From contig CAWBWT010000002.1 in the NCBI GenBank assembly GCA_963792675.1, positions 2,232,001 through 2,296,000 on the forward strand: 64,000 nucleotides of DNA. Direction: 5' to 3'. This DNA is from JBBROS01 sp963792675. Its GTDB lineage: Bacteria; Pseudomonadota; Alphaproteobacteria; Acetobacterales; Acetobacteraceae. The notes beneath the pieces are model-generated. The model was not told the origin of the DNA. It did not search any database and worked only from the letters and a program-made list of their open reading frames with translations. The stretch's first letter is position 1. Every line of letters begins with the position of its first letter. Below are positions 51,177 to 59,327 of the stretch, piece by piece. Made by a program: the position numbers and the translations under genes.

Positions 51177-51728
51177 TTAGTTCGGCAGGGCGTGGGTGGG
51201 GGCGGCGGTGGCCGCGATTAGTTCGTCGGTGAGGATAAGCTTAGCACGCCGCAGGTCGGCGAGCGGGAGTACGACTTCGGTGCCGTCGTCCAAGCGCAAC
51301 TGGGCCGCGGTCGGGTCGGCGCCGAGGATGATGCCGGTGAAGCGGCGGCGGCCGTCGACCGGCGCCAGCATCTCCACCCGCGCCTGGTGCCCGGCAAACC
51401 GCACCCAATCCTTCACCCGCGTCAACGGGCGGTCGATGCCGGCGCTGCTGACCTCGAGGTTCCAGGCGCCGGGCAACGGATCGTCCACGTCCAGCACGGC
51501 GCCGATCGCATGGGTGATGCGCTCGCAATCCTCGACCGCGATCAACTGCCCGTCGGCGCGGTCGGCCATCACCTGAACGGTCGGCCGCTCGCGACCCAGC
51601 ACCAGCACGCGCACCAGCTCGTAACCCAGCCCTTCCAGGGTCGGCGTAACGGCAGCCGCGATTCGGGCCTCAAGGCCGGAGTGTCTCGCGTCGTCATTCG
51701 ATGCGTCAGGTCGGTCGGCTCGCGCCAT
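51177..51728 (-). CDS. rimP: Ribosome maturation factor RimP
   Basis: A 183-residue protein needed for 30S maturation. AAVTPTLEGLGYELVRVLVL and VEDCERITHAIGAVLDVDDP are in the N-terminal domain, WNLEVSSAGIDRPLTRVKDW is the most conserved part, and the C-terminal SH3-like domain is VLPLADLRRAKLILTDELIA. It begins the rimP-nusA-ylxR-infB-rbfA unit. A hairpin followed by T residues lies just before it (51747-51770). Confidence 0.95.
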   Translation of the reverse strand: MARADRPDASNDDARHSGLEARIAAAVTPTLEGLGYELVRVLVLGRERPTVQVMADRADGQLIAVEDCERITHAIGAVLDVDDPLPGAWNLEVSSAGIDRPLTRVKDWVRFAGHQARVEMLAPVDGRRRFTGIILGADPTAAQLRLDDGTEVVLPLADLRRAKLILTDELIAATAAPTHALPN

Positions 51729-51746
51729 CGCGTGGGTCCAAAGCAG

Positions 51747-51770
51747 AAAAGGCGGCCCGTGAAGGCCACC
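51747..51770 (-). terminator. Intrinsic terminator or attenuator just upstream of rimP
   Basis: On the minus strand GGTGGCC pairs with GGCCGCC (one G-T pair) around TTCACG, and TTTT follows (51750-51747). It lies 40 bases after the acyltransferase stop and 18 bases before rimP ATG. It either ends the acyltransferase transcript or, if the rimP promoter is further upstream, acts as a leader attenuator. Confidence 0.6.
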
Positions 51771-51809
51771 CCGCTTAGTATCGGAGAGATTGGATGACGA
51801 GTAGATAAT

Positions 51810-52946
51810 CTACCCTGGCCCACCCTGCAAGGGCGGCGCCGAGGCGCCCGGCCGGGGCAAGGCGCGGGCCAGCAGCGCCTCGCCCCAGCCGCGCAGGAGA
51901 CGTCGACCGGGGCGCTCCACCGCATGGTGGGCCAGCAGCGCCACGGCGAGGACCACGGCACAATACGCGGCCAGTTCGAGCGGGCGCGGCCCCCAGCCAA
52001 GCGGGACGTACCGCAGCAGGACCACGTGCACCAGGTAGATGGCGTAGGACAGCACGCCAAGCTGATAGACCGGCCCCGCCGCGAACCGGGCCCACAGTGC
52101 ACCGCGCCCGACATGCAGGCCCAGCACGATCACCGGCAGCAAGGGATAGATCAGCAGGTCGTGCACCCGGCCCAGCATCAATGCGAGCATCAGCGCGAGC
52201 GCCAGCGGCCCCGCCCAACCGGCCATACGGTCCGCCAGCAGCCGGATCCGGGCCATCTGCCCGGCCCGCCATGTGACCATGCCGAGCACGAAGCCGGCGA
52301 GGCAGCGGAGCAGCGGCAAGACGCTGTAATTGAAGTAGATGTCGAGCGGTCCGCGCCGGACCGGCCCAATCGGCGGCGCCAGTTCCATGCAGAGCGCCAA
52401 CGCGGCGACGGTGAACAGCAGGCCGGCGACCATCCCATAGCGGCTGCGCAGCACGACCGGAACTAGCAGCGGGAACAACAGGTAGGCCAGCAGTTCGGTG
52501 CTGATCGACCAGGCCGGCGAGTTGATCTCCGCGCTGCTGCCCCAAGCCTGCAGCATGGCCAGGTTGATCGCGACCAGGCGCGGCGAGATTGACCCCCCGG
52601 ACCAGAGCAGCGGGCCGACGATGGCCAGGATCACCGCGGCATGCAGCGGCCAAAGCCGCGCCACCCGCCGCACCAGGAACACCGCGAAACGGCGCCCTCG
52701 GCCGGACCCGGCGCCGGCGAACCATGGCCCGTACACCATCGCCATGACGAAGCCGCTGAGCACGAAGAACAGGTCGACGCCCAGGTAGCCTTTCAGCAGC
52801 AGGCCGGCGAACCACGACTCATGCAGGTCCGGCGGTAGGTGCAGAAAGAAATGATGCAGCAGCACCAGCACGGCGCCGATGCCGCGCAGCCCGGTGAGCG
52901 CCCGGCTTTCGGTGCTGTCCGCGGTTAGGGTGACGCGGCGGTCCAT
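51810..52946 (-). CDS. Acyltransferase family 3 membrane protein
   Basis: A 378-residue multi-helix membrane protein with an acyltransferase-3 domain. The start signature is RALTGLRGIGAVLVLLHHFF, then GYLGVDLFFVLSGFVMAMVY, VRRVARLWPLHAAVILAIVG and WSISTELLAYLLFPLLVPVV. LGVLSYAIYLVHVVLLRYVP lies near the end. ATG 52946 was chosen; it overlaps the trmB end by 22 bases. Probably modifies a surface glycan; acceptor unknown. It is a second such gene in this window. Confidence 0.87.
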   Translation of the reverse strand: MDRRVTLTADSTESRALTGLRGIGAVLVLLHHFFLHLPPDLHESWFAGLLLKGYLGVDLFFVLSGFVMAMVYGPWFAGAGSGRGRRFAVFLVRRVARLWPLHAAVILAIVGPLLWSGGSISPRLVAINLAMLQAWGSSAEINSPAWSISTELLAYLLFPLLVPVVLRSRYGMVAGLLFTVAALALCMELAPPIGPVRRGPLDIYFNYSVLPLLRCLAGFVLGMVTWRAGQMARIRLLADRMAGWAGPLALALMLALMLGRVHDLLIYPLLPVIVLGLHVGRGALWARFAAGPVYQLGVLSYAIYLVHVVLLRYVPLGWGPRPLELAAYCAVVLAVALLAHHAVERPGRRLLRGWGEALLARALPRPGASAPPLQGGPG

Positions 52947-53704
52947 GCCGGCCGTGCGTCGCCGCTGCCGGGTGCGGCCGGCCAAGCCGTGGCCGAGCGC
53001 GCGAACGACCAGAACAGCGGCCGGCGGCCGGCGCGCATCGCCTTGGCCTCGTAGCGTGTGGGCGGCCAGCCATCCGAACGCGTCGCCGCAGGGCGGGCGG
53101 GGGCGAACCAGTGCTGTGCTTCCATCACCTGCGCCACCCAGGCTTGGTAGGTCGGGTCATCGCTGGCGATGCGCCATTCGCCGCCGGGTTTGAGCACGCG
53201 GGCGACGAGCGGGACTTGCTCGGGGTGGACGAAGCGGCGCTTGGCGTGGCGAGCCTTGGGCCAGGGATCGGGGAACAGCAGGAACACGGTGTCGAGGCAC
53301 GCAGGCGGGAGCGCGCGCAGCACGATGCGGGCGTCGTCGTCCCACACGCGCAAATTGGGCGGCAGCGTCGCCGTCCGTTCGTCGTCATGCTCACCGACCA
53401 GGCGGGATAGCAGCGAACACAGGCCGGCGGTGAACACCTCGCAGGCGATCAGGCCGAGCGCGGGGTCCTCGGCCTGCGCCAAGGCGTGCTCGCCGCCGCC
53501 GAAGCCGACCTCCAGTGCGATTCGCTGCACGGGTCCCTCGAACAGGAGCGCTGGTGTCGCGGCCCGGTCGAGCGCCACCCGCAGCCGCGGCAGGGCGGCA
53601 TCGAGCAGCCGCTGCTGCTTGGGCCGCAACGTGTGGCCCTTGATGCGCCCATACAGCCGGTCGGCCGGCGGCTTGACCGTCGTCGCATGCGGGTCCGGCG
53701 CCAC
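52925..53704 (-). CDS. trmB: tRNA (guanine(46)-N7)-methyltransferase
   Basis: A 259-residue SAM methyltransferase modifying G46 in tRNA variable loops. RLYGRIKGHTLRPKQQRLLD is the N-terminal signature, followed by the SAM site IALEVGFGGGEHALAQA and catalytic DTVFLLFPDPWPKARHAKRR. The start GTG at 53704 is taken from the first in-frame start after the metK stop. It follows metK directly on the same strand. A typical C-terminal WPPTRYEAKAMRAGR part is present. Confidence 0.93.
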   Translation of the reverse strand: MAPDPHATTVKPPADRLYGRIKGHTLRPKQQRLLDAALPRLRVALDRAATPALLFEGPVQRIALEVGFGGGEHALAQAEDPALGLIACEVFTAGLCSLLSRLVGEHDDERTATLPPNLRVWDDDARIVLRALPPACLDTVFLLFPDPWPKARHAKRRFVHPEQVPLVARVLKPGGEWRIASDDPTYQAWVAQVMEAQHWFAPARPAATRSDGWPPTRYEAKAMRAGRRPLFWSFARSATAWPAAPGSGDARPAWTAASP

Positions 53705-53724
53705 GGCCCCGACCGGGCTCAGGG

Positions 53725-54915
53725 CTACCGTCCGAACGCGCTCCTCAGGGCCGGCGAGAGGTCCGTCCGCTCCCAGGTGAAGGTGCCCAGCGCCTCGTCC
53801 GGCTCGCGGCCGAAATGGCCGTAAGCGGAGGACGGCACGTAGATCGGCCGGTTCATCTTCAGATGCTCGCGGATCCCGCGCGGGCTGAGGTTCATCAGCT
53901 CCCGCAGCACGCGCTCGAGCTTCGCCTCGTCCACGTCGCGCCCGGTCCCTTCGAGGTCCACGTAAACCGAAAGCGGGTAGGAGACGCCGATCGCGTAGCT
54001 GATCTGGATCGTGCAGCGGTCGGCAAGCCCGGCCGCAACCACGTTCTTGGCCAGATAGCGGCAGGCATAGGCCGCGCTGCGGTCCACCTTGGTCGGGTCC
54101 TTGCCGCTGAACGCGCCGCCGCCGTGAGGCGAGGCGCCGCCATAGGTATCGACGATGATCTTGCGCCCGGTGAGCCCGGCGTCGCCGTCGGGTCCGCCGA
54201 TCACGAAAATGCCGGTCGGGTTGATGTGGAACTTGGTGTCCGCCGTTACCCAACCCTTCGGCAGCGTGGCGTCCACGATCGGGCGCACCTTGGCCTCGAT
54301 CTCCTCGTGGCTCATCCCCTCCTCATGCTGGGTCGAGACGACGATCGCGTCCGCCCCGACCGGCTTGCCGTCCACGTATTTCACCGTGATCTGGCTTTTG
54401 GCGTCCGGCAGCAGCCCGGCGGCGCCGGGGTCGCCAGCCTTGCGCAGCTCGCTCATGCGGCGCAGCAGCAGGTGGGCGTAGTGGATCGGCGCCGGCATCA
54501 GCGCCGGGGTTTCGTCGCAGGCGAAGCCGAACATGATGCCCTGGTCGCCGGCGCCCTCATCCTTGTTGCCGGCGCTGTCAACGCCCTTGGCGATGTCGAC
54601 GGATTGCGCGTGCAGCAGGCACTCGATCTGGGTCGCCTCACGGTAGGTGAAGCCGGACTGGTCGTAGCCGATGTCGCGGATCGCCTCGCGCGCCAAATGC
54701 TCGAGCAGCTCGGGCGTGACCGAGGCGGGTCCGCGCGTCTCGCCGGCGATCACCACGCGATTGGTCGTCACCAGGGTCTCGCAGCCGACACGGCTCTGCG
54801 GATCGGCGGCGAGGAAGGCGTCCAGCACGGTGTCGCTGATGCGGTCGGCGACCTTGTCTGGATGGCCTTCCGAGACCGATTCGGAAGTGAACAGATACTC
54901 GCCCTTGGCGCGCAT
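53725..54915 (-). CDS. metK: S-adenosylmethionine synthetase
   Basis: A 396-residue enzyme that makes SAM from methionine and ATP. FTSESVSEGHPDKVADRISD is the ATP-binding start, NKDEGAGDQGIMFGFACDET and ITVKYVDGKPVGADAIVVST are mid signatures, and GGASPHGGGAFSGKDPTKVD is the phosphate-binding loop. GAGGAG lies 8 bases before the ATG. I could not identify a SAM riboswitch in the 124-base gap upstream. trmB follows. Confidence 0.97.
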   Translation of the reverse strand: MRAKGEYLFTSESVSEGHPDKVADRISDTVLDAFLAADPQSRVGCETLVTTNRVVIAGETRGPASVTPELLEHLAREAIRDIGYDQSGFTYREATQIECLLHAQSVDIAKGVDSAGNKDEGAGDQGIMFGFACDETPALMPAPIHYAHLLLRRMSELRKAGDPGAAGLLPDAKSQITVKYVDGKPVGADAIVVSTQHEEGMSHEEIEAKVRPIVDATLPKGWVTADTKFHINPTGIFVIGGPDGDAGLTGRKIIVDTYGGASPHGGGAFSGKDPTKVDRSAAYACRYLAKNVVAAGLADRCTIQISYAIGVSYPLSVYVDLEGTGRDVDEAKLERVLRELMNLSPRGIREHLKMNRPIYVPSSAYGHFGREPDEALGTFTWERTDLSPALRSAFGR

Positions 54916-55039
54916 GGATTTCTCCTCTTGTCGCGACTTCGATGAACTGGGGGTGCGGCGTCGCGCTATGCTGCGCGATCGCCCGCCGCACCGGCCGAGC
55001 GCCGGGGCGCGCAGGGTTTGGCCGAAAGGCGGAACATGG

Positions 55040-55600
55040 TCAAGGTGGTGACAGCAGCGCGAACCCCACCGCCGGCGGGATCAGGTCGGAGGCCACGACC
55101 TCGCTGACCGGCGACCCGGCCCAGTCCGCAACCGGCCGGTAATCGTCGAAACGGCGCTTGCGCGCGGTGGCCGGCGGAGCACGGTCGATGTAGCCGTTGT
55201 TGAACCGGCAGGTGCGGAGGGCGACCGCGTCGGCCAGCTGCTGCGTTGCGAAGTGCAGCACGACTTGGTCGCGGGTGGGCTCGCTGCGGAGGAAGCGACG
55301 CGCCAGGGTCTCGGTCGGCAGCAGGAACACCAGGCCGTTGATGAACCACCGCCATGCCTCGCAGGTGATCGCCGGGTCGAGCCGCGGCCGCAGCACGGCG
55401 TCGCGCATGCCCTGGCGGCGCAAGGCTGCGGCGCCGACCGCGGCCCAGGCGGTGCGGTTGTGCCGCAGCAGGGCGGGATCATCGACGCCGTGCCGCCGGC
55501 AGAGCTGCCGAGCCGACAGCAGCCCGTGTTCGCGGATCCCTGGCAAGGCGGCGCGGTCGGTGACGTGGAACAGCGCCGGAAAGCGGGCGGCGAAGCTCAA
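55040..55600 (-). CDS. Uncharacterised DUF7002-like protein
   Basis: A 186-residue protein with no named function. LFHVTDRAALPGIREHGLLS near the N-terminus and ARLR-type FINGLVFLLPTETLARRFLR with FNNGYIDRAPPATARKRRFD and SEVVASDLIPPAVGFALLSP resemble a family of ADP-ribosyltransferase-like small proteins (DUF7002). Function is unknown. It starts at TTG 55600, overlapping the dapB stop by 4 bases, so it is coupled to dapB. Confidence 0.68.
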   Translation of the reverse strand: MSFAARFPALFHVTDRAALPGIREHGLLSARQLCRRHGVDDPALLRHNRTAWAAVGAAALRRQGMRDAVLRPRLDPAITCEAWRWFINGLVFLLPTETLARRFLRSEPTRDQVVLHFATQQLADAVALRTCRFNNGYIDRAPPATARKRRFDDYRPVADWAGSPVSEVVASDLIPPAVGFALLSPP

Positions 55601-56359
55601 CCGGCCATCACATCCCGCATCGAGTACAGCCCCGGCGGCTGCCGATGTACCCATCCGGCCGCGCGGACGGCGCCACTTGCGAACACCCGACGGTCGAAGG
55701 CGCGGTGCGTGAGGGCGACGTGCTCGCTGGCGCCGGCGAACAGAAGCGTGTGCTCGCCCACCACCTGGCCGCCGCGCAGGGCGGCGAAGCCGATGGCGCC
55801 CGGTCGCCGCGGGCCGGTATGGCCGTCGCGGCCGCTTTCGCTCATGGCCGCGAGATCCACGCCGCGCCCGGCCGCGACCGCACGGCCCAAAGCGACGGCG
55901 GTGCCGGATGGTGCGTCCACTTTCTGCCGATGGTGCATCTCGACGATCTCGGCGTCGTAGCTGTCGCCTGGCAAGGCCGCGGCCATGCGCTCGGCGAGCT
56001 CGAGCAGCAGGGTGATGCCGGGGGAGAAGTTGGCGGAGTAGACAACCGGAATGCGCTGCGCCGCCTCGGCGACGGCGGCTTCGTCGCCGGCCGAAAGCCC
56101 GGAGGTGCCGAGCACCCACGCCACTCCGGCCGCGGTCAGGGTTTCCGCATGGGCGTCGGGCAGTACGAGCGATCGTGAAGTCGATCACGACGTCACTCGC
56201 TTCGGCGAGGGCGGCCAGATCGGGAAACAGCTGCACGCCTTCGTCGGCCGATCCACCCTGGCGCACGACGCCGCCGGCCAGCGTGGCACCGGCCGCCAGC
56301 ACCTCGGAAACCAGCAAGCGGCCCATCCGGCCGGCAATCCCCACAATTCCTACCCGCAT
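55597..56359 (-). CDS. dapB: 4-hydroxy-tetrahydrodipicolinate reductase, frameshifted
   Basis: An enzyme of the lysine/diaminopimelate pathway, about 254 residues when repaired. The NAD(P)-binding start is RVGIVGIAGRMGRLLVSEVL, then EASDVVIDFT; a missing base near 56175 shifts the frame, after which HAETLTAAGVAWVLGTSGLS follows and VYSANFSPGITLLLELAERM with the catalytic VEMHHRQKVDAPSGTAVALG (His-His and Lys). The span is 763 bases, not divisible by 3. The gene is normally essential, so a consensus error is likely. GGAG lies before the ATG at 56359. Confidence 0.85.
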
Positions 56360-56430
56360 CACGGCACTCCGGCGACAGGAGGTAGTTTGCGAGGAATCTC
56401 GGGGGGAGGAAACAGAAAGGGCGCGACCGA

Positions 56431-56491
56431 GCGATCGGGGGGGATGATGCTCAGGCCGCGCCTCTCTCGTGACCGACGCGATCGGGGGGGG
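56431..56491. repeat. Direct repeat with long G runs between dapB and glgA
   Basis: GCGATCGGGGGGG occurs at 56431-56443 and, with one more G, at 56478-56491, in the 151-base gap between the glgA stop and dapB start. G runs of 7 and 8 are unusual here and easily miscounted in sequencing. No clear function is seen; on the minus strand they would be C-rich leader segments for glgA. Confidence 0.4.
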
Positions 56492-56510
56492 ACCTGCGCC
56501 GGGCAACGAG

Positions 56511-57972
56511 TTATACGACGGTTGCCGGGGTTGGTTTCCCCACAAGGCCGTGAAACACCGAGCGATACGCGGCGGCGGCGGCGGCCCAGCTAACGTCGGT
56601 GCGCATCGCGTTGCGCTGCATCCGCAGCCAAGCATCCCCGTCGGCCCAGAGCGCGGCGGTGCGGCGGAGCGCGAAGGCGAGGCCGTCGCGATCCACCGGC
56701 AGGAATTGCACGCCGGTCGCGACGCCGCCGGCCAGCCCGGCCGGGTTGGCATCCACCACCGTGTCGGCAAGCCCGCCCACGCGCGACACCACCGGAAGCG
56801 CGCCGTAGCGCAGGGCGCAGAGCTGCACGAGGCCGCAAGGCTCGAACCGCGACGGCACCAGCATCGAATCGGCGCCGGCTTGGATCGTGTGCGCGAGCGC
56901 CTCGTCGTAGCCGATGCGGACGCCGATCCGGCCCGGGTGCCGCGCCGCCGCTTCGCGCAGCCCTGCCTCGAGCGCCGGGTCACCGGCACCGAGCACCGCA
57001 AGCTGGGCGCCGAGCGCCAGCAAGTCCGGGATCGCGGCCAGTACCGAGGTCAATCCCCTTCTGGTCGGTGAGGCGGCTGATGATGCCGAACAACAAGGTG
57101 CCGAGCCCGGGCTCGAGCCCGAACTGCGCCTGCAGCGCGGTCTTGTTGCGGCCGCGGCGCCGGGCCGCGGCGCCGCTGTAGCGGGACGGCAGCCGCTTGT
57201 CCTTGGCCGGGTCCCAGACGCTGGTGTCGATGCCGTTGACGATCCCCACCGTATCGCCGGCGCGGGTGCGCAGCAGGCCGTGCAGCCCGGCGCCATCGGC
57301 GGGCCGGGTGATCTCGTCGGCGTAGGTCGGCGACACGGTGGTGATCCGATCAGCCAGCCGCAGCCCGGCTTTGAGCGGGCTGATCCCGCCATAGAACTCG
57401 ACCCCATCGAGGGTATAGCTGCCGGGCGGCAAATGGAGGGTGCCGAGCATGCTGGCCGGGCACCAGCCCTGGAAGGCCAGGTTGTGGACCGTGAACACGC
57501 TCGGCACGTGCGCGCCGCCGTCATAGGCGAGGTATGCGGGCACGAACCCGGCCTGCCAATCATGGGCATGGACGAGGTCGGGCTGCCAGTTCGGGATGGC
57601 GCCGCGGGCAATGGCGGCGCCAGCCAGGCACAAGCCGGCGAAGCGCTGCGGATTGTCCGGCCAGTCGGCGCCGGACGCGTCGTTGTATGGGCCGCCGGGG
57701 CGGTCGAACAAATGCGGCGCGTCCAGCACCAGCAGCGGCAACCCGTCCAAGGCGCCGGCGCGGATGCGGGCCGGGCCGCCCATGAGGTCATCGAAGGTGT
57801 GCAGCGCCTTGGCGCGGGGCAGGGCGGCCAGCACCGCCGGATAGCCGGGAAGCAGGGTGCGCACCTCGACCCCCAACGGGGCGAGCGCGCCGGGCAGGGC
57901 GCCCGTGACGTCCGCGAGGCCCCCGGTCTTGATGACGGGGAACACCTCGGACGCGACAGCGAGAACTTTCAG
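56511..57972 (-). CDS. glgA: Glycogen synthase, frameshifted
   Basis: A GT5 ADP-glucose glycogen synthase of about 487 residues when repaired. The N-terminus is KVLAVASEVFPVIKTGGLAD with the KxGGL donor site, then PDLVHAHDWQAGFVPAYLAY and FTVHNLAFQGWCPASMLGTL. After KTALQAQFGLEPGLGTLLFG and ISRLTDQKGID, a break near 57045-57055 leads to TSVLAAIPDLLALGAQLAVL and PSRFEPCGLVQLCALRYGAL. The start is probably CTG 57972 (GGAGAGTTACC before it); GTG 57945 would cut the conserved strand. Confidence 0.85.
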
Positions 57973-58023
57973 GGTAACTCTCCAAAGTGTTGAGCGGGTC
58001 TGGGGGCGCCGCCTCCAGGGCTT

Positions 58024-59295
58024 CTACCGCTTGAGCGCGTCGATCATCGGCTGCGTGATCAGGCAAATGCCCCGATCCGTGCGCCGGAACCGGGCCGCGT
58101 CTTGCACCGGATCCTCGCCGACCACCAGCCCGTCCGGGATATGAACCCCGCGATCGATCACCACGTTGGTCAGCCGTGCATGCCGGCCGATTTGCGCATA
58201 GGGCAGCACCACCGCCCCCTCGATGTTGGCGTAGGAATGCGTGTGCACGCCGGTGAACAGCAGCGAGCGCTTGACGCTGCTGCCGCTGACGATGCAGCCG
58301 CCGGACACCAGCGAGCTGATCGCCTGGCCGCGGCGTTCGTCCTCGTCGTGGATGAACTTGGCCGGCGGCACGATCTCGCCGTAGGTCCAGATCGGCCATT
58401 CCCGGTCGAACAGGTCGAGTTTGGGCTCGAAGTCGGTGAGGTCGATGTTGGCTTCCCAATACGCGTCCACCGTGCCGGCGTCGCGCCAGTAGGAGTCTGT
58501 CTCGGCCTTGCTGCGCACGCAGGAGGCGGCGAAGCGGTGCGCGACGGCTTTGCCGCCCTGCACGATGTGCGGGATGATGTTGCGGCCGAAATCATGGTCG
58601 GACTTCGGATCGGCGGCATCGCGGCGGAGCTGGTCGAACAGGAAGTCGGTCGAGAACACGTAGATGCCCATGCTGGCCAGCGCATGCTCGGGGTCACCGG
58701 GGATGCCGGGCGGGTCCTTGGGCTTCTCCAGGAACGAGGTGATGCGGTCCTCGGTGTCGACCGCCATGACGCCGAACGCGGTCGCCTCCATGCGCGGCAC
58801 TTCGACGCAGCCGACGGTCACGTCGGCGTTCTGCTCGACGTGCTGCGTCAGCATGTGGCCGTAGTCCATCTTGTAGACGTGGTCGCCGGCCAGGATGACC
58901 ATGAACTCGGGGGCGTAGCTCTCGATGATGTCGATGTTCTGGTACACGGCGTCGGCGGTGCCGGCGTACCAGGCGGTCTCATCGACCCGCTGGCTGGCGG
59001 GCAGGATGTCGAAACTTTCGTTGCGTTCGGGGCGGAAGAAGTTCCAGCCGCGCTGCAGGTGCCGGATCAGGCTGTGCGCCTTGTATTGCGTTGCGACGCC
59101 GATGCGGCGGATGCCGGAGTTGAGCGCGTTGGACAGCGCGAAGTCGATGATGCGCGATTTCCCGCCGAAATAGACGGCCGGCTTGGCGCGGATGTTGGTC
59201 AACTCGAGCAGCCGGCTGCCGCGACCGCCTGCGAGCACGTAGGCCATCGCGTGACGCACCGGCGGGGCGCTGGATCCTGTGGTCCGGTTTTGCAA
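58024..59295 (-). CDS. glgC: Glucose-1-phosphate adenylyltransferase
   Basis: A 423-residue enzyme that makes ADP-glucose, the regulated step of glycogen synthesis. MAYVLAGGRGSRLLELTNIR has the nucleotide-binding loop. AKPAVYFGGKSRIIDFALSN, WYAGTADAVYQNIDIIESYA and ILAGDHVYKMDYGHMLTQHV contain catalytic and binding residues. VVLPYAQIGRHARLTNVVID is in the C-terminal left-handed beta helix. The start is TTG 59295 after GGAGGAACGCC. It is followed by glgA and preceded by glgP. Confidence 0.95.
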   Translation of the reverse strand: MQNRTTGSSAPPVRHAMAYVLAGGRGSRLLELTNIRAKPAVYFGGKSRIIDFALSNALNSGIRRIGVATQYKAHSLIRHLQRGWNFFRPERNESFDILPASQRVDETAWYAGTADAVYQNIDIIESYAPEFMVILAGDHVYKMDYGHMLTQHVEQNADVTVGCVEVPRMEATAFGVMAVDTEDRITSFLEKPKDPPGIPGDPEHALASMGIYVFSTDFLFDQLRRDAADPKSDHDFGRNIIPHIVQGGKAVAHRFAASCVRSKAETDSYWRDAGTVDAYWEANIDLTDFEPKLDLFDREWPIWTYGEIVPPAKFIHDEDERRGQAISSLVSGGCIVSGSSVKRSLLFTGVHTHSYANIEGAVVLPYAQIGRHARLTNVVIDRGVHIPDGLVVGEDPVQDAARFRRTDRGICLITQPMIDALKR

Positions 59296-59310
59296 GGCGT
59301 TCCTCCCTCA

Positions 59311-59326
59311 GGCCGCTTTTGCGGCC
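59311..59326 (-). terminator. Hairpin between glgP and glgC
   Basis: GGCCGC and GCGGCC pair around TTTT (AAAA on the minus strand), starting one base after the glgP stop. It overlaps the region before the glgC ribosome site. It may be a weak terminator or a stability element that sets the level of glgC relative to glgP. Confidence 0.5.
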
Positions 59327-59327
59327 G

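Noticed and set aside
54916..55039. Possible SAM riboswitch before metK
   Set aside because: I looked for the conserved SAM-II and SAM/SAH motif cores on the minus strand and did not find them; only a ribosome site is clear.
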